Source of the DNA: CAZBGQ01 sp964491515
GTDB taxonomy: Bacteria; Patescibacteriota; Gracilibacteria; UBA1369; UBA12473
Length of the DNA: 56,947 nucleotides
Assembly: GCA_964491515.1 (NCBI GenBank)
Contig: CAZBGQ010000008.1
Location: 1 to 56,947 of the forward strand
Direction: 5' to 3'
Shown: positions 8,558-16,141 of the stretch, in pieces
How positions within the stretch are numbered: the first letter of the stretch is position 1
Layout: each line of letters begins with the position of its first letter
Made by a program: the position numbers and the translations under genes
Notes under the pieces: generated by a model
Seen by the model: the letters and a program-made list of their open reading frames with translations, nothing else
What the model was told of the DNA's origin: nothing
The model's database searches: none

Positions 8558-8678
8558 AGTTTCAATAATATTGATTTTCCGTAAGTGTAACAAAGAATCC
8601 CCCGTTTTGTCGATGGGAAATATGCAGGAAAGATTCATATTTTGGCATAGCTAGGAACTTGACATATGGCATCCCGCG

Positions 8679-8700
8679 AAAAATCTTGTCCCAGGACAAG
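8679..8700 (-). terminator. Rho-independent terminator after the 197-residue gene
   Basis: On the minus strand CTTGTC-CTGG-GACAAG (8685-8700) is followed by ATTTTT. A second hairpin, TAACCT-AAC-AGGTTA, lies between it and the stop codon. Confidence 0.7.
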
Positions 8701-8755
8701 GAGGAGACGAAAGCTCTTAACCTGTTAGGTTAGACCACATTCGTTGCGGCGGTTA

Positions 8756-9349
8756 CTAGTTTTTGGGAGGTGGAAGCTGTCTTTGCCATTCACCCAATCG
8801 GCCATTTCTTACTGTCAGCGCCTTATCTGTCACTACGGTGATTTTCTCGGATTTCAACAAGAAATGGGCTATTTTCCCTACAAAATCTAATTTCCCAAGC
8901 AACTCACCCCATTTCCCTCCTAACTTTTCACCTTTACCTTGTGCCTTGATTAACATATTAAGGCGGTTAATAACCGTAAAAAGCTCATCTGGGACCAATG
9001 CGCTTGTGCCGAAAGTTGCGCCGAGAGCTACCCCATCTAAAATAATCTCCACCATCCCAATAAGGCAGAGCTCACGGGCTTTTTGAACTACAGCTTCATT
9101 TTCTGATGACATCTCATTTAGATCTATCCCGCTGACCATGGCACGTGCTTCTACAACTTTCTGAACCCCTCCAGCAATGGGAATAAAATCTAAAATTATC
9201 TTTCCAAACAAATGTTCTGCATCTGGATTGTCTTCTAATGCTTTTAGCATATCACTGAGATTCCGTTGAAGAGACCCTGCCACAACTTCAGCATTACTAG
9301 CTGGCAATACTTCAACTCCTGTTTCTAGACCTTCTGGATTTGGACTCAT
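8756..9349 (-). CDS. Unknown helical protein with DxIPxxGG core, 197 residues
   Basis: Function is not recognised. Residues 54-61 read DFIPIAGG and open a hydrophobic helix pair that resumes at 95-118 (ELCLIGMVEIILDGVALG), followed by a Lys/Gly-rich segment and a basic C-terminus. This matches the general form of the neighbour at 9507 and of the 359-residue protein at 3300: hydrophobic hairpin, G-D or G-G turn, charged helix. There is no signal peptide. A terminator follows directly. It starts 10 bases after an open stretch that continues the upstream gene, so the two are probably one transcript. Confidence 0.6.
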   Translation of the reverse strand: MSPNPEGLETGVEVLPASNAEVVAGSLQRNLSDMLKALEDNPDAEHLFGKIILDFIPIAGGVQKVVEARAMVSGIDLNEMSSENEAVVQKARELCLIGMVEIILDGVALGATFGTSALVPDELFTVINRLNMLIKAQGKGEKLGGKWGELLGKLDFVGKIAHFLLKSEKITVVTDKALTVRNGRLGEWQRQLPPPKN

Positions 9350-9359
9350 GATACAAAGA

Positions 9360-9506
9360 TTATTGGCTATTGATTTGAATAAGCTTTCCTAATTCTTCCT
9401 CATTGAAGAGCTCCATGTTTTCTAGTAGAAATTCTTTTTCTGGTGCCGCTAAGCTTGTATTCGCCTCCAGAGTCTGACGAAATTGTTTTTGAAGATTTCT
9501 TAAAAG
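9360..9506 (-). other. In-frame open extension after the stop of the 225-residue gene
   Basis: After the TAA at 9507-9509 the same frame stays open for 48 codons, to TAA at 9360-9362. The sense sequence is protein-like (LRNLQKQFRQ, then APEKEFLLENMELFNEEELG) with heptad-like leucines. There is no good start codon near its beginning; the only ATG would give 18 residues. It could be a nonsense-truncated C-terminus, a sequencing error at the stop, or chance (about one in ten for this length). Confidence 0.4.
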
Positions 9507-10184
9507 TTAGTTGCGCTTTAAAAAATCAGGGAGAAAATCACGAATCTCATTCATGCTTTCGGCCAGCTTGTCTGCATCTCTCTCCATCGCCTTAATGGCA
9601 GCAGGATCCACTCCAGCCTCTCTAGCCTGCCGGACCAGATCCCTACTGTGAGCTTTGAATGTTTCTAACGCTTTGCTGTTAGCTCTTACACCAAAATCCA
9701 GTAGCAATTTCCCCAAAACTGGCACGGTTAGACCGACAATTCCTTCTCCCACCCCACTAACAAGTTGCTGTCTCTTAATTTTCGATCTATCTTTTTTGGA
9801 AAGCCCTGCTTCCTTGGCTTGTTTCATCAAAAATGCAATAGATCCAAATGAAGTTACCGCGTCGCCAATCACCGGCAATAACGTGGAAAGAATGACGTCT
9901 CCACCCTTTTTATCGGTCCACTTTGCAAGGATTTTCACCTTGGCTTCAGCAGTTTTAGCCGCTTGTAACTGGAAAAGGATACGCTGCCTTGCAAATTCTT
10001 GTTGCATCGGATCCATATCCCCCACTGCCTCGGGATCAACCAACGCCATAGCAAGAGGCTCCGTTGTTGACTGAACCGCCCGCAACGCAGGGTCGACCGA
10101 CGTTTCTCCCAGGTAATCAGGCCCATTCGCAGCAGCCAACTGATCCACCTTTTGAATTTCTTGTCCTTTAGCAGAAGCTCCCAT
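9507..10184 (-). CDS. DUF4112-like membrane-associated protein
   Basis: The 225-residue protein has a polar N-terminus, a hydrophobic segment at 96-120 with LPVIGDAVTSFG, a basic turn (SKKDRSKIKRQQ) and a second hydrophobic segment at 142-165 with TVPVLGKLLLDFGVRAN. The order P-x-x-G-D ... P-x-x-G-x-x-x-D-x-x-x-x-A-N is the pattern of DUF4112 proteins, small two-helix membrane proteins of unknown function. It ends in FLKRN, then TAA. The frame continues open for another 48 codons, so the protein may be truncated. It may share ancestry with the protein at 8756. Confidence 0.62.
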   Translation of the reverse strand: MGASAKGQEIQKVDQLAAANGPDYLGETSVDPALRAVQSTTEPLAMALVDPEAVGDMDPMQQEFARQRILFQLQAAKTAEAKVKILAKWTDKKGGDVILSTLLPVIGDAVTSFGSIAFLMKQAKEAGLSKKDRSKIKRQQLVSGVGEGIVGLTVPVLGKLLLDFGVRANSKALETFKAHSRDLVRQAREAGVDPAAIKAMERDADKLAESMNEIRDFLPDFLKRN

Positions 10185-10263
10185 GCTTGAATAGTTATTT
10201 AGAAAATCCTTTAATTATACCAGAAAAACCCGTTAGAGGAAAGCAACACCACTGCCATAATTC

Positions 10264-11151
10264 CTACACGTCCATCCCTCGTAATATCTTGATGCGGTCC
10301 TCAATAGGAGGATGCGTTGAGAACAATTTTGACCAAGAGCCTTTTTTGAATGGATTGGCGAAGAATAAGTGCGCCGTTCCTTTTGTAGCGGACTTGAGTT
10401 CGCGAGGGTCGGCCGCTATTTTTTCAAGTGCTGAGGCGAGTCCTTCTGGATACCGAGTAAGAAGAGCTCCGGATGCGTCTGCCAAGTATTCTCTACGACG
10501 AGAAATGGCTAACTTAATGAGGCTTGCAAATAGCGGGCCAAAAATCAGGAATAAGGCCCCGATGGCAAGTAAAATACCATTATTTTTACCATTACCTCGG
10601 CGACCACCAATCCCTCCATACCACCACATGCGATGGATCATCATGACCACACCGAATAGAGCGGTGATGAGCATGAGCATTCGAATGTCGTAGTTGCCAA
10701 CGTGCGAGAGTTCATGGGCTAAAACCCCTTCTAACTCTTTCTTATTTAGGCGTTCAAGGATGCCAGTAGTGACAGCAACCGAGGCATGCTTAGGATCTCT
10801 CCCCGTGGCAAAGGCATTGATTGCTGGTGAATCAATTATGTGGATTTTTGGAGTGGGAAGCCCCGCGGTAATGGCCAAGTTTTCGACCAAACGATACAGT
10901 TCAGGGTTGTCTTTTTTTTCAATGGATTTGGCGTGATTTGATGCGAGCGCCATTTTGTCTCCCCAGAAAAAGCTAATCCAAGACCAACCTAGTGCGAGCG
11001 CTGAAGCCATGGCCACTCCAGCCATGCCGGTGCCTGGGTTCTCAAGCTCAGCAATCACAAATCCCGCTCCGGCCACAAATCCTACAAAGACTAGGACAAG
11101 GAGCCAAGAACGGAACTTATTTTTGGAAATTTCCGTGTAGGCAAGGGCCAT
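10264..11151 (-). CDS. htpX: HtpX-like M48 membrane zinc protease
   Basis: HtpX degrades damaged or misfolded membrane proteins. The 295 residues show two N-terminal membrane helices (about 15-35 and 42-64), the soluble M48 start 'NPELYRLVENLA', the 'IDSPAINAFATG' strand, the zinc motif HELSH at 146-150, two more hydrophobic helices and the third zinc ligand in REYLADA. Length and order fit HtpX. The gene starts 2 bases after the stop of lemA and is certainly co-transcribed with it, the usual pairing in many bacteria. Confidence 0.93.
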   Translation of the reverse strand: MALAYTEISKNKFRSWLLVLVFVGFVAGAGFVIAELENPGTGMAGVAMASALALGWSWISFFWGDKMALASNHAKSIEKKDNPELYRLVENLAITAGLPTPKIHIIDSPAINAFATGRDPKHASVAVTTGILERLNKKELEGVLAHELSHVGNYDIRMLMLITALFGVVMMIHRMWWYGGIGGRRGNGKNNGILLAIGALFLIFGPLFASLIKLAISRRREYLADASGALLTRYPEGLASALEKIAADPRELKSATKGTAHLFFANPFKKGSWSKLFSTHPPIEDRIKILRGMDV

Positions 11152-11153
11152 GA

Positions 11154-11930
11154 TTATTCTTTAGCTTTGAAATCCACTTTGATGTTGTCACGTTCCTTCT
11201 CATTTTCGATCTCGAAGAAAGCTGCCATTTTAAATCCGAGTGATCCGGCTATAAGATTGTTGGGGAACAACTGAATCTTAGTATTGTAGTTACGCACATT
11301 TCCATTATAGAAACGGCGTGCCGCTTGAATTTTATCTTCGGTATCAGTGAGTTCACGTTGAAGTTCAAGAAAGTTCTGATTCGCCTTAAGATCAGGGTAA
11401 TTTTCCGAGACTGCGAATAGCGTTTTGAGTGCGCCGGACAGCATGTTTTCTGTCTTAGCCTGTTCTTCTGGATTTCCGTGGTTACCAATCGCGGCGGTAC
11501 GAGCCTTGGTCACGTTCTCGAGCACTTCACGTTCATGTCCCATGTAGCCCTTGACCGCTTCAACTAGATTAGGGATGAGGTTGTAACGTCGTTTGAGCTG
11601 AACATCAATGTCGGACCACGCTTCTTTAACACGCATGCGAAGGCGAACCAACGCGTTGTAGGTCATAATAAGCCATAAAATAATCACACCACCTAAACCA
11701 ATAAGAACCATAGTAACTGTGCCCATGCCGGCGGCTGAACCAACGGCTTGATCAGCAAGATCAACCACATCAGCTACTTCCGGTAGATCGGTGGTCTCTG
11801 GTAAATCAGTGGTTTCATAAAGTGTAGGCACCGCATCCGCAACTGGCGGTTCCGCCAATACGTCACCAGGAGCTAGGTCAGGTTCTCCTGCATAAATAGC
11901 TTCGATTTCTGAATCAATAACATCTTCCAT
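11154..11930 (-). CDS. lemA: LemA family membrane protein
   Basis: The C-terminal 190 residues are a complete LemA domain: one membrane helix ('MVLIGLGGVIILWLIM'), then NALVRLRMRVKEAWSDIDV, the signature RRYNLIPNLVEAVKGY, and a long helical bundle ending 'NLIAGSLGFK'. LemA domains face outside and accompany HtpX proteases; their biochemical role is unknown. The N-terminal 75 residues are unusual: acidic and proline-rich with a repeated 'TTDLPE' motif. An upstream ATG at 11957 exists, but ATG at 11930 begins the natural acidic tail, so 11930 is chosen. htpX follows 2 bases later. Confidence 0.9.
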   Translation of the reverse strand: MEDVIDSEIEAIYAGEPDLAPGDVLAEPPVADAVPTLYETTDLPETTDLPEVADVVDLADQAVGSAAGMGTVTMVLIGLGGVIILWLIMTYNALVRLRMRVKEAWSDIDVQLKRRYNLIPNLVEAVKGYMGHEREVLENVTKARTAAIGNHGNPEEQAKTENMLSGALKTLFAVSENYPDLKANQNFLELQRELTDTEDKIQAARRFYNGNVRNYNTKIQLFPNNLIAGSLGFKMAAFFEIENEKERDNIKVDFKAKE

Positions 11931-12001
11931 ATTTTTTAAATTAAGACTAAATAGCACGAGCGAATTGTAGTCTTTTTAGGGAGACTAAGCAAGAAATGAA
12001 C

Positions 12002-12766
12002 CTAAAATATCAAGCCTATCCCTGCAACAATTACCAAATAAATCGCGAACACATTGAGTGAATGATTTTTAAGGAATTTCATTAAGAAAGAGACACTCAG
12101 GTATCCGATCACAAGCGAGGTCAGGAAGCCAACGGCGACAAGTGGCCACTCAGGTAAGGGAGCCTCGCCAGAGGCGACCTTGAGGCCTGTAAGCAGGGTC
12201 GCGCCCCCAATGGCGGGAATGCCAAGAAGGAAGGCAAAGCGCGCGGCCTCCTCACGTTTGATTCCGAACAAAAGGCCCATGCCAATAACGGATCCTGAAC
12301 GGGAAATACCTGGAATCAGCGCGCATGCCTGAGCCAGTCCCATGAGAAATGTGTTTTTGAGTGTGAATGTGGTTCGGTTTTTCTGAGGAGGAAATTTTTC
12401 AGCTACAAAAAAGAAAAGTGCCAGTACAAGCAACATTCCAAGAACCGCTTTTGGATCTCTAAATACGTCGTCCAACCAATCTTCCATAGTTAACCCCACG
12501 ATGACAGCTGGAATCGTGGCTAGTACAAGATAACCCAGTAAGGGGCGTTTAGTTTTTTTTGCAATCAAGGCGCAAATGTCATTCCAAAAATAAACGAACA
12601 TGGCTAGTAAGGTTCCGGCATGAAGCACCACATCAAATCCCTTTAATTCTTCAACATTGAGGCCCAATACCGTCTCGAGAAGGACTAAATGACCGGAAGA
12701 AGAAATTGGTAAAAACTCAGCAATTCCCTGAATGAGACCGAGTAATAATGCGTCGAGGAAGGTCAT
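12002..12766 (-). CDS. uppP: Undecaprenyl-diphosphatase UppP
   Basis: UppP recycles undecaprenyl pyrophosphate to the monophosphate carrier for peptidoglycan and polysaccharide. The 254 residues carry both family motifs: GLIQGIAEFLPISSSGHL near 10-27 and PGISRSGSVIG in the middle, with about eight membrane helices. The order is normal and the length typical (250-290). It starts 8 bases after the purH stop, so it is likely read through from purH. It would serve MurG and the glycosyltransferases in this window. Confidence 0.95.
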   Translation of the reverse strand: MTFLDALLLGLIQGIAEFLPISSSGHLVLLETVLGLNVEELKGFDVVLHAGTLLAMFVYFWNDICALIAKKTKRPLLGYLVLATIPAVIVGLTMEDWLDDVFRDPKAVLGMLLVLALFFFVAEKFPPQKNRTTFTLKNTFLMGLAQACALIPGISRSGSVIGMGLLFGIKREEAARFAFLLGIPAIGGATLLTGLKVASGEAPLPEWPLVAVGFLTSLVIGYLSVSFLMKFLKNHSLNVFAIYLVIVAGIGLIF

Positions 12767-12774
12767 GATTAGTT

Positions 12775-14343
12775 CTAATGCTTAAAGCTTCTAATTCCTG
12801 TAAAAACCATAGCAAGCCCGAGTTCATTGGCGCGGTCGATCACTTCTTGATCTCGGATGGAACCTCCAGGTTGGATAATGGCGGTGACACCAGCTTTGTG
12901 GGCTTCTTCCACTCCGTCTGGGAATGGGAAGAATGCATCTGAAGCCAGGACAGAGCCTTCGATATCTTTGCCACCTTTGTGGTTGGCTATGAAGACTGAA
13001 TCCACACGAGACATCTGCCCCGCCCCGATCCCAACACAACGTTCTACTTCGGTTTCAGGATCAAACTTAGAGAAAACCACGGCATTGGATTTAACATGTT
13101 TGACCACGTTCCGTGCAAATAACATGGCACGCATTTGATTGTCAGTGGGGTGAATGGTGGTGATGGTCTTGAGATCATCTTTTGTGATGATTCGTTGATC
13201 CGCGTTTTGAACAAGAATCCCCCCAGCCACCGTTTTAATATCACGTTGATTTGGGTTGAGACGAAGCGCACCAGTTTCGAGAATTCGTAGATTTTTCTTC
13301 TTCTTAAGAAGTTCGAGGGCGGCTGGTTCAAATGCGGTGGCCACTACGATTTCTACGAACATTTTATTATCGAGGATGTACTGCGCAATGGACTCCGTGC
13401 AGTCCCGATTGAGTGCGATGATGCAACCAAACGCAGACTGAGGATCTACGTTGTAAGCAATTTGGAATGCGGTATCAATGTCTTTAGCCGAAGCAACCCC
13501 ACACGGATTTGTATGCTTAATGACTGCGACTGTGGGTCTATTGAAATCGGTGACAATTTTGAGAGCAGCGTCCACATCGATGATGTTATTGAATGACAGC
13601 TCCTTCTTAGCTTGTAGTGATTTGGCGTTGGTAACATTGGGATAATGATTGTGAGGATCACGGAAGAAGACCGCCTTTTGGTGCGGATTTTCTCCATAGC
13701 GGAGTGAAGCCACTTTTTCATAATGAAGGTCAAGAAGTTCTACCTTTTCTCCTTTGCTCTTAAGGTAGTCGGTGATGGTTTGATCGTAATGAGCGGTTTT
13801 TTCAAACGCTTTGATGGCCAATTTCCTGCGGGTCTCAAATGTGATTCCACTCCCAATTTCATCGATGATCAGTTTGTAGTCTTTGATGGCTGTCACAATG
13901 GCCACATGTTGGAAATTTTTAGCTGCCGCACGAAGTAGTGCCACTCCGCCAATATCTATCTGTTCAATCGCCTCCTCCTCTGTGACAGAGTCTTTACTAA
14001 TGGTCTGTTTAAAAGGGTATAAATTCACCACCACAAGATCAATTGGTTTAACTCCATTGACCTCGGCATCTTCTCTATCTGACTCTAAGTCAGGTCTCAT
14101 GAGAATTCCGCCATGGATTTTTGGGTGCAATGTTTTAACACGACCGCCGAGCATTTCTGGGGCACCTGTGGCTTCTTTTACATCTGTGACAGGAAGGCCA
14201 GCCTCGCGTAAAACTTTGGCAGTTCCACCAGTAGAAAGAATTTCTACATTGTTGTCGACAAGGGTTTGTGCAAATTCAACAAGCCCTTCTTTGTCAGAGA
14301 CACTTAGAAGTGCACGTGTGGGTTTAAGATTAGTGGGGGTCAT
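12775..14343 (-). CDS. purH: Bifunctional AICAR transformylase / IMP cyclohydrolase
   Basis: PurH carries out the last two steps of purine synthesis, from AICAR to IMP using 10-formyl-THF. The N-terminal cyclohydrolase has STGGTAKVLR (37-46) and GRVKTLHPKIHGG (67-79). The transformylase half has RYGENPHQ (215-222) and the catalytic KHTNPCG (276-282). Both halves appear intact in the 522 residues. The C-terminal half is on the short side but ends normally (DQEVIDRANELG). TAACCC lies 12-18 bases before the ATG (14351-14361 region). Two PurP homologues nearby would offer a folate-free route to the same intermediate, so the presence of both is notable. Confidence 0.96.
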   Translation of the reverse strand: MTPTNLKPTRALLSVSDKEGLVEFAQTLVDNNVEILSTGGTAKVLREAGLPVTDVKEATGAPEMLGGRVKTLHPKIHGGILMRPDLESDREDAEVNGVKPIDLVVVNLYPFKQTISKDSVTEEEAIEQIDIGGVALLRAAAKNFQHVAIVTAIKDYKLIIDEIGSGITFETRRKLAIKAFEKTAHYDQTITDYLKSKGEKVELLDLHYEKVASLRYGENPHQKAVFFRDPHNHYPNVTNAKSLQAKKELSFNNIIDVDAALKIVTDFNRPTVAVIKHTNPCGVASAKDIDTAFQIAYNVDPQSAFGCIIALNRDCTESIAQYILDNKMFVEIVVATAFEPAALELLKKKKNLRILETGALRLNPNQRDIKTVAGGILVQNADQRIITKDDLKTITTIHPTDNQMRAMLFARNVVKHVKSNAVVFSKFDPETEVERCVGIGAGQMSRVDSVFIANHKGGKDIEGSVLASDAFFPFPDGVEEAHKAGVTAIIQPGGSIRDQEVIDRANELGLAMVFTGIRSFKH

Positions 14344-14383
14344 GATTGGGTCCGTGGGTTAGGAATGAATTATTTAGGATGCA

Positions 14384-14659
14384 CTATTTAACAAGATCAA
14401 CACCTCCTTTACTGCAAGGATTGCAGCGTAAAATTCGCCACAGACCTTTTAAGCCTCCCTTCAGAAGGCCGTATCTATGAATTGCATGGTGTGAATACTC
14501 AGAACAACTAGGAGCAAAACGACAATAACCGCCAGGAAACTGATCCTTCATCAATCCATGGTCTGGAGAAATTGTTTTTTGATAAATCCGAATGAGCAAC
14601 AAAGCAAGTTGCTGCGGAATATGTATGAACGCAGACAGTAAGGATTTAAGCAGTTTCAT
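14384..14659 (-). CDS. yidD: Membrane protein insertion efficiency factor YidD
   Basis: The family assists YidC in inserting membrane proteins. The signature is complete: ALLLIRIYQKTISP, then YCRFAPSCSEYSHHAI with the three conserved cysteines, and the end 'RILRCNPCSKGGVD'. From the ATG at 14659 (MKLLKSLL) the product is 91 residues, close to family length. The frame is open to 14716, overlapping the M23 gene, but the family begins as chosen here. The usual partners rnpA, rpmH and yidC are not adjacent; it sits between purH and an M23 peptidase gene. Confidence 0.92.
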   Translation of the reverse strand: MKLLKSLLSAFIHIPQQLALLLIRIYQKTISPDHGLMKDQFPGGYCRFAPSCSEYSHHAIHRYGLLKGGLKGLWRILRCNPCSKGGVDLVK

Positions 14660-14703
14660 AGGGCGGAAAGAAGTGTAGTGGAAGTGCTTCATGAGAGCAA
14701 GCC

Positions 14704-15927
14704 CTACCACCCCCATACTGGAGCCGGATTGAGTTTAGTCCCGTTATAAATCAGCTCAAAATGAAGGTGGATTCCGGTGCGCCCATAGACTCGACCGGTA
14801 TTTCCCATTTTCGCAATGACTTGTCCCTGGTTTACATAATCACCGGCACTGACGTAGACCTCCGTATTATGAGCATAAAGCGTTTTATAACCATCTCCAT
14901 GGTCCAGGATAACCACATTTCCATAACCACCATTCCATCCACTATTTTCCGCACGAACCACCGTTCCGGCACGTGCAGCTACAATAGCTGGACGACTGGT
15001 GTCAGCTATATCGTACGCATAATGCCCCCAGTGATAACCTTGCGTGAGCTTCCCCACCGTAGGACGCACCCAACCTCCAACCACCGGCACTAACGCAGGA
15101 GCTGCAGGTGGAACGCCTGTCTGAGAATAACTAGAACGAGTGTTGTAACTACTAGCCACCGGAGCAACGTATGGCTGTCGGCCTCCTAGTACGAAAATCT
15201 TTTCCCCGACTACAAGTTCTTCCGCTTCATTCCATGCCACCAATTCGTCTTTTTCAATTTTAGATTTATACTTTTTAATCAAAGCATCCCAATTGTCACC
15301 TTTTTTCACCTTTATTTCGAGACCATCTTCTGGTGGAATGTTGATTTCATTTCCGACCTTAAGGTAGTTTCCACCGCCGATTCCAGGGTTGGCCCAAAGA
15401 ATGGTTTCCATATTTAAATCATACCGATAGGCAATAACGGACAATGTATCTCCGGGAGAAATTTCATGTTTCACTGTTCCTTTTCCACGGTTGGTGTATC
15501 GCGCCTGACCTTCAGGTGTATTAATTTTAACCAAAAAACCCTCATTATCAGAGATAACATTACTGTCACTTTCAATAGAAAGGTAGTCGTACGCTTCACT
15601 GTAATAGTCGCCATTCTCATACGCTTGAGACAGCGTGACCGAATTCATTAAGAAAAACACAAATGTAACCGCCACCATACGATTAAGCAATCGCTCCGAG
15701 GGAGAATGACCATGAAGCGGACTGCAAAACTTAGTACGAGCGTTGTGCCCATGAAGTTGAGTGCGCGCACGTCGTTGCTTCCATCGAGCAAATCGTGCCT
15801 TAGTGGGTCCGAATAGTTTGTGATGACGATCCTTACGAGCGTCGTGATTAATACTACTTATGTGGACTCGGGTTAGGAGTAGTCCTATCAAATCTAAGCG
15901 TAACGATATTTTAATCTCAAACCCCAA
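14704..15927 (-). CDS. LysM and M23 peptidoglycan metallopeptidase
   Basis: The protein has a basic N-terminal tail (about 20-83), a hydrophobic anchor or signal peptide at 84-102 (MVAVTFVFFLMNSVTLSQ), one clear LysM domain ('EISPGDTLSVIAYRYDLN' onward), a second LysM-like part ('VKKGDNWDALIKKY'), a Pro/Ser linker and a C-terminal M23 domain with zinc motifs HYAYD and HLHFE. It should bind and cut peptidoglycan outside the membrane, as in LytM/NlpD-type proteins. The open frame begins at a TTG (15927). An internal ATG at codon 84 would give a plain signal peptide, so the true start is uncertain. The basic tail is protein-like, however (RARTQLHGHNARTKF). Confidence 0.88.
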   Translation of the reverse strand: MGFEIKISLRLDLIGLLLTRVHISSINHDARKDRHHKLFGPTKARFARWKQRRARTQLHGHNARTKFCSPLHGHSPSERLLNRMVAVTFVFFLMNSVTLSQAYENGDYYSEAYDYLSIESDSNVISDNEGFLVKINTPEGQARYTNRGKGTVKHEISPGDTLSVIAYRYDLNMETILWANPGIGGGNYLKVGNEINIPPEDGLEIKVKKGDNWDALIKKYKSKIEKDELVAWNEAEELVVGEKIFVLGGRQPYVAPVASSYNTRSSYSQTGVPPAAPALVPVVGGWVRPTVGKLTQGYHWGHYAYDIADTSRPAIVAARAGTVVRAENSGWNGGYGNVVILDHGDGYKTLYAHNTEVYVSAGDYVNQGQVIAKMGNTGRVYGRTGIHLHFELIYNGTKLNPAPVWGW

Positions 15928-15975
15928 AAAGTCAATGGGGGTGGGCTGGCCGGATTGAGAAATAACGAGAAGACC

Positions 15976-16066
15976 TTTTTTCTAGTGTGCAGTAGTGATT
16001 TTGCGAGACCACATTTACGGGTTCAGATTTAAGGGCCATGTCAAACCTATTGCACTGTGCAAAAAA
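15976..16066 (+). repeat. Dispersed inverted-repeat element, copy A
   Basis: A 91-base element runs from TTTTTTCTAGTGTGCAG to TGCACTGTGCAAAAAA. It shares a core (GATTTTGCGA, CACATTT, TTCA, CATGTCAAA) with copies at 28432, 33470 and 43970. It lies between the divergent M23 and zinc-ribbon genes. The ends can pair (GTGCA/TGCAC). No coding capacity was seen. Confidence 0.7.
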
Positions 16067-16141
16067 GGGCAGCCCCGAATCGCCTTATTAGCGTATAGTG
16101 ACCTTATAGGCTTTCGTCCGCTTTCATTATTTTTGTTCATC

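Noticed and set aside
8756..9086. Plus-strand frame opposite the 197-residue gene, and other similar plus/minus frames over real genes
   Set aside because: They are shadows: biased composition, no motif and full overlap with a better-supported gene.
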